The notes beneath the pieces are model-generated. The model saw only the letters and a list, made by a program, of their open reading frames with translations. It did no database searches and was not told the origin of the DNA. This document shows positions 60,401 to 64,000 of a DNA stretch of 64,000 nt, in pieces; the stretch's first letter is position 1; each line of letters starts with the position of its first letter. The position numbers were made by a program, and so were the translations under genes. Origin of the DNA: Dendrobium chrysotoxum (lineage: Eukaryota > Streptophyta > Magnoliopsida > Asparagales > Orchidaceae); the NCBI GenBank assembly GCA_019925795.1, contig CM034301.1, forward strand, positions 47,455,783 to 47,519,782, in the 5' to 3' direction.

Positions 60401-62686
60401 TTCATCAATTAATACAATATATCTACTATTTTTCTGATCTTGCTTGGAGTTGTGTGGAGACTTCTCGCTGATTTCCCAAGATTGATAAGTTTCGCTTGAA
60501 ATATACAAGCATTTCCTATCACATTCCATATCATAGAAACACAAAATTGAACCCAATGATAAATGCAACTGCTTTATATCCTTATGTTCAGAGCCATCCT
60601 CTTCTCCACATCTCCCAATACATAAGCATGCCTTCCAATGATGACCTCCATCTTCTATACACTATAGATGTAAATCTTGGGCATCTCTTTCAGTTGTGAG
60701 AGGAAATTATAATCACCTTTGCAGCACATAGAGACTTCAACATCCTGTAACATTTGCTTCTTGAAGAGGATACTCTGATTAATTCTGTTTGCATCCGTTT
60801 CAATCATCCACAAAAACTAGCTCTCTATACCTCTTCTATTTGTTATCTACTGAAGAAGACAGGAATGAGGCATTTTTTCATATGCTCCTATAATGGACAG
60901 ATTTCTCCTCTGTATGTTGACTGTCTTCAGGTAGCTCAGTCATTTTCCTCCAAAGTTCCTACATTCTCCAACTTGACAAAGCACCAAACTATATTTGAGT
61001 AGCATTTTGCTTGAACAACCACCCCACGCAGTCAAGCAATTTAGGCAAAGCAATACAAAAAAAAGGTAGGCGTAGAGCAAGGCTAGTCAAAGGCTGGCCC
61101 GGCATTATAAAATTTCATTTGAGACTCAATCGTGGTGCTTCCTATCCAGTGCTACAACATCTCTTCTAGTTCCAGAGCAACCACTTGTGCTTCTAAAATT
61201 GAATGTTCTCTTCTATCTTCAGAAGAAATGGATAGCCTACTAGTATTAGAGCACTCTGCAAAAACACGCTCACCATGGGAAAGAAAATTTTCTTTTAAAA
61301 ATTGTATTCATGGATTTTCTAGTTTTTACTGGATTGCTGCTTTGTTGCCGTTTTAATTTATTTTAATTGTAACTTGTTTTCCTCATTGGGCTATTCCGTT
61401 ATGCAATTGATAAGGGAAAACTAAAAAATCTATATTATCTGTCATAATGTGTGAATGGAAACTTCTTTAAAAAACATGAAATTATAAATAAACTATGCTG
61501 CCAATTAAAAGTGATTGAATTAAAGACTGTAATGTTTGTTCCTTTAATTTTTGTCTTAGTCGACACAAATAAAGCTCTTTAAGGTAAGAATGACATTATA
61601 CATTGGTACTCATGATCTAGGTGTCTCCATATCCAAGTCAAAAGTCAATATTATAATTTTCCTGAAATTTAATAGGGAAGTTATAAAAAGCTTATCAACA
61701 AGTCTGAATAAATTGATATACCAACTTTTATGTACTTTTCACAGTGTTATTTTCGATGCTCTCTTTTCTTTTGAAGTTTGGATCTGCCCTTGTATTTTAC
61801 GAGCAAAATTTTGATAAGTTATCCAAAAAACATTTATTTTTCCAAACCTTCAAGGGCATGGTAAATATTCATAACAACAAAATGTTCTTTTAAGAATCTT
61901 CAAGCTTGCAATTTTTAATTCCTTCAGGTCACACGCTTCTCCTCTTACTACCAGTTACAAAAATTTTTACTTGACAATGCTACTAAGGATAACAAATTCT
62001 TAATACAATCAACATGCTATCACCAGAAAACTCAACAAGAATGGATGGAGGAGGGGTATTCAAAAAGCCTGCCGCAAATAATTGTGATAATGCTAATGAC
62101 GATGATGACGATTATTATAAGTATAAAACTCCCATAATCACAGTAACAGATTATGCAATTAAAATCAAAATCATCCCACTGTATTGTATGGACCATATGT
62201 CAGGCGGCGAAAAAATTAGGCTTCGGGACTACACCTAACATCAAATTCCATTGGCCCAAAAAACTGGGAGATTTCCAAGACAAAATAACGGAAAATTTTG
62301 TATCTTAACTATAACGGTGAAACAAGACTTTATTGAGTAGCAAGTAGCACATGGGTTAGAGCAAAGAAATAGGAAGCAATTAATAAAAGAACAGAATGCT
62401 TACTTCAAGTTCACCGAGGCTCATGTCTTTAAGCATGGTTCTTGAGCGCGTAAGACTGCCTAATAAGAGTAAAGCATTCATTTAAAAGTTCAGGTAACAG
62501 TTAACTTGCCTTAGGTTAAGAAGGAGCGGGAGATCAAGAAGCCTCACCTGATTCCGAAGAAATTGCAGAGGCGCTTATCAGCCGTCGACAATCACTAGTG
62601 AAGGTTTGCCGGGGGGTTGAGAGACGAGGATGCCAACTGAAAAAGGACATCGATGAGAGAGAAGAAGAACATCGTGGAATCGCCAT
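51443..62686 (-). CDS. rlmN: RlmN-family radical-SAM RNA (adenine-C2) methyltransferase, probably plastid-targeted
   Basis: Nine exons join in phase with GT-AG borders: 62548-62686, 62404-62459, 54396-54498, 53987-54084, 53691-53821, 53489-53597, 52949-53140, 52722-52858 and 51443-51719; total 1242 nt, 413 residues plus TGA. The 4Fe-4S cluster cysteines are C165, C169 and C172 (GCAMNCQFC); C158 in VCVSSQVGC matches the methyl-transfer Cys118 of E. coli RlmN and C389 in AACGQLG matches Cys355. GMGEPLHN (213-220) is the SAM-binding GEP block. Family members methylate C2 of an adenosine in 23S rRNA and some tRNAs. The Ser/Arg-rich, acid-poor first ~45 residues look like a plastid transit peptide, as in the Arabidopsis homologue. 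Intron 2 is 7.9 kb because of an LTR element; intron 8 has an RTE tail. Confidence 0.95.
52252..52707 (+). mobile_element. 5'-truncated RTE LINE tail with an 11-bp TSD
   Basis: Plus-strand translation gives the RTE C-terminus ([45 protein letters not shown]), then a 3' end with a GTAGTAG tail (52689-52707). GAAATGAGTCT flanks it on both sides (52241-52251 and 52708-52718). Same family as 1-1662. It is antisense in RlmN intron 8, with the right TSD starting 3 nt from the splice donor at 52720-52721. Confidence 0.93.
54936..55294 (+). repeat. 5' LTR, truncated at its 5' side
   Basis: Matches 60163-60521 (GGCTAGGGCAAACTA, CTAGAGAATTGGGAGAGATA, CTCGCTGATTTCCCAAG). It ends TTTCCTACCA before the PBS. 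Confidence 0.9.
55297..55310 (+). other. Primer-binding site, initiator tRNA-Met type
   Basis: TTGGTATCAGAGC directly after the LTR is the plant consensus complementary to the 3' end of initiator tRNA-Met. Confidence 0.85.
55431..56712 (+). pseudogene. Chromovirus gag with zinc knuckle
   Basis: Begins with [15 protein letters not shown] at 55431; the gag core ([34 protein letters not shown]) is at 56060-56265, and the knuckle [17 protein letters not shown] is at 56590-56640. Stops at 55566, 55819, 56263 and elsewhere break it. Confidence 0.85.
56810..57034 (+). pseudogene. Retropepsin-type protease, altered active site
   Basis: [15 protein letters not shown]: the usual D-S-G-A-T active-site loop of plant gypsy proteases here has Glu in place of Gly. 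IIGMKWL-like sequence follows after a frame change near 57030. Confidence 0.75.
57140..58560 (+). pseudogene. Reverse transcriptase and RNase H, broken
   Basis: RT motifs [50 protein letters not shown], and an altered F-N-D-I in place of the Y/F-x-D-D active site near 57800; then [13 protein letters not shown] and [16 protein letters not shown]. The RNase H part (58190-58560) includes [14 protein letters not shown] and [14 protein letters not shown] sequence. Stops at 57510, several near 57690-57870 and a homopolymer tract at 58137-58171 break the frame. Confidence 0.85.
58149..58171 (+). repeat. Run of 23 G
   Basis: An uninterrupted G tract preceded by a T run, inside the RT-RNase H region; not part of the ancestral reading frame. 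Confidence 0.85.
58544..59800 (+). pseudogene. Integrase, broken
   Basis: Zinc-binding region with [18 protein letters not shown] and CEIYQRNKY (58855-58930), catalytic core starting [15 protein letters not shown] (58990), [21 protein letters not shown] (59175), then [14 protein letters not shown] near 59270 in another frame. Stops and shifts at 59230 and 59320 onward. Confidence 0.85.
59830..59990 (+). pseudogene. Chromodomain
   Basis: [21 protein letters not shown] matches the chromodomain core (VLIKWKGLP..EATWE) at the integrase C-terminus of chromoviruses, a module that binds modified histones. In-frame stops lie before and after it. Confidence 0.75.
60017..60029 (+). other. Polypurine tract
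   Basis: GGGAAGAGGGTAT immediately before the 3' LTR. Confidence 0.7.
60030..60521 (+). repeat. 3' LTR, complete (492 bp)
   Basis: Starts TGTTAGACAGG after the PPT and ends TTTCCTATCA; TATA-like TATTTAAATC near 60147. The first about 133 bp have no counterpart in the 5' LTR. Confidence 0.85.
60522..62403. other. Right part of RlmN intron 2
   Basis: AT-rich intron; no exon or repeat boundary recognised. Confidence 0.45.
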
Positions 62687-63589
62687 GGAGAAGAAATCAA
62701 GGCACAGAGGGTGGGAGGAGGCTAATCTTTAATCAGTTCGTTGTCGAGATGTTCCCCGGCGGTCGGCGCGCGTTCGAACCGGATTGAGACCAAGAACAGA
62801 GAACCGTAGCGGCTCGCTTGGCGATTGTTTTTTATATATAATGAAAAGAGGAGCTAAATGATAAAAAATGAAAATGAGTGATCACCAATAAATTGTCCTT
62901 ATATATTTTTTTATTTTTATACCAATTTTGTCAAAACCTTTGGACGCGAAAAAGAGAAAAAAAAAACGGATGTTAAATATAATTAAGTAAAAGAAGCATA
63001 CTTTAAACTTAATTTAAAAAAGAGCCTAAATAAAAATTAACTTTATATTTTCTACTGAAAAAGCAAAATTATTTTACATTTTTATTAAAAATTATAAAAT
63101 TAATTTTACATCTTTTGTTTAGCATGGCTCATTTTTTGTGGCTGCAGCTTCACTTCTCTTTTTCATTTTGTTTTGTAATTTTTTATACTTATAATTTTAT
63201 TTTTTATTAATGAATTGGGTTATGCCCCTAATTTCCCTTAAAAAAAGAAAATGTAAAAGTATTTTATATTTTTTTGAAGATGCAAAATATTTTTGAGTTT
63301 TTTAATAAAATATTAAAAAATTTTACTTTTTCGATGAAAGCTTTTTTTTTGTATTTTTTTTTTAAATTTGATATTTATTAAAAATATTTATTATGATTTA
63401 TAACTTCTAAGATATTTGTTATATTTTTTTGGTAGGTTATAATTTTGCTTGAAGTTGTGGGCTCCGAAAATTTGACCCCGGCCTCCACCCGTTTGCTTTC
63501 TTCGGGGGGAGTTTTAACGAAATTAAGTTCCGGGGTAAATTTTGGGAAGACAAATTGGAATTGTAGATAAGACACTACCCAGAGATTTT
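62687..63589. other. Region upstream of the RlmN gene
   Basis: 62687-62830 is GC-richer and probably holds the 5' leader and promoter; no clear TATA box is fixed. 62870-63420 is very AT-rich with poly-A/T runs. Confidence 0.45.
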
Positions 63590-64000
63590 GCCCTCATTTT
63601 GTGAGGGCTTTATAATCTGAGTTCTGGTTTCCTATAAGCGCGAGCCCCTATAGTTAATTACCCCTCTCGATCACGAGAGAGAACTTTCGATTAAGGCTAG
63701 TCGTCAATGAATACATTGTATCTGTAGATACATGGTGTCCGGCATATAGTAGCAGAATGGGCTTTGGATGTTTGAGAAGCTTGATATTTAAAATTTAAAA
63801 TTTTTACCATCTCTACTTAAAGCGGATGGTAGGGGGAGTGATGATGAGCCCGATCAAGATCCTAGGTTCCGTCGTCCCGGGCCATCGCGGTCCCTGGTCT
63901 ACTTAGTCAGAGGAGGTAGTCGACCCAACCTGATAGAAGGATCCTTGTCAGCAGCCATGGGTTGCGTCGTCCAAGGGTACCTTGTAGACCTGAGTTGGAT
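63590..64000. repeat. Dispersed repeat, partial, cut by the right edge
   Basis: CCTATAAGCGCGAGCCC, TAGTTAATTACCC, GAGAGAACTTTCGATTAA, AGATCCTAGGTTCCGTCGTCCCG and ATGGGTT match, in order and orientation, the repeat at 7673-7930. The element continues beyond the window. Confidence 0.75.

Larger units (their letters stand above)
54936..60521 (+). mobile_element. Ty3/gypsy chromodomain LTR retrotransposon, degenerate, in RlmN intron 2
   Basis: Order on the plus strand: partial 5' LTR, PBS, gag, protease, RT-RNase H, integrase, chromodomain, PPT and 3' LTR. This order and the C-terminal chromodomain place it among plant chromoviruses. Many stops and frame changes occur. The 5' LTR lacks about 130 bp of U3 compared with the 3' LTR, so the left border is eroded and no TSD can be read. 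Confidence 0.9.

Overview
This is nuclear DNA from a flowering plant. The evidence is three spliced genes with GT-AG introns whose proteins resemble Arabidopsis-type families, plant-type LINEs (L1 and RTE), a CACTA transposon, Ty3/gypsy and gag-only LTR elements, Tourist-like MITEs, and AT-rich intergenic DNA. The species cannot be named from sequence alone. No bacterial operon, CRISPR array or rRNA gene was seen, and no tRNA gene was recognised by eye.

Three host genes, all on the minus strand, were reconstructed exon by exon with matching splice phases. (1) 3360-11111: the N-terminal 271 residues of a JmjC 2-oxoglutarate/Fe(II) oxygenase of the JMJ20/JMJD4 type; its 3' exons lie beyond the left edge. 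(2) 24467-29906: a complete eight-exon short-chain dehydrogenase/reductase of the TIC32-like group. (3) 51443-62686: a complete nine-exon RlmN-family radical-SAM RNA methyltransferase with a plastid-type N terminus; the exons sum to exactly 414 codons including the stop.

The rest is mostly transposable elements, several with terminal repeats and target-site duplications (TSDs) visible by eye. Left to right: an RTE LINE (1-1662) and a foldback element (1872-2552) in the last visible JMJ20-like intron; a gypsy integrase scrap (3695-4033); a repeat family with a ~49-bp array (7640-8800); a 5'-truncated L1 LINE (11225-16260) just upstream of the JMJ20-like gene; a gag-only LTR element with ~1-kb LTRs and TSD AGAAT (17014-23449); Tourist-like MITEs in the SDR gene; an internally deleted CACTA element with TSD ACT (31369-34347) that hosts a GC-rich foldback element with a 10-bp TSD; a possible 6.4-kb solo LTR with TSD CCTTC (34388-40818); a near full-length L1 with an 18-bp TSD nested in a TTA-flanked MITE (41398-49106); and, inside the RlmN gene, an RTE tail next to a splice donor plus a degenerate chromodomain gypsy element (54936-60521). 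The right edge (63590-64000) carries the same repeat family as 7640-7960.

I found no clear new multi-gene system. The most notable items are the gag-only LTR element whose gag frame is interrupted only by nonsense codons, the nested CACTA/foldback pair, the possible giant solo LTR, and the RTE insertion close to an RlmN splice donor.
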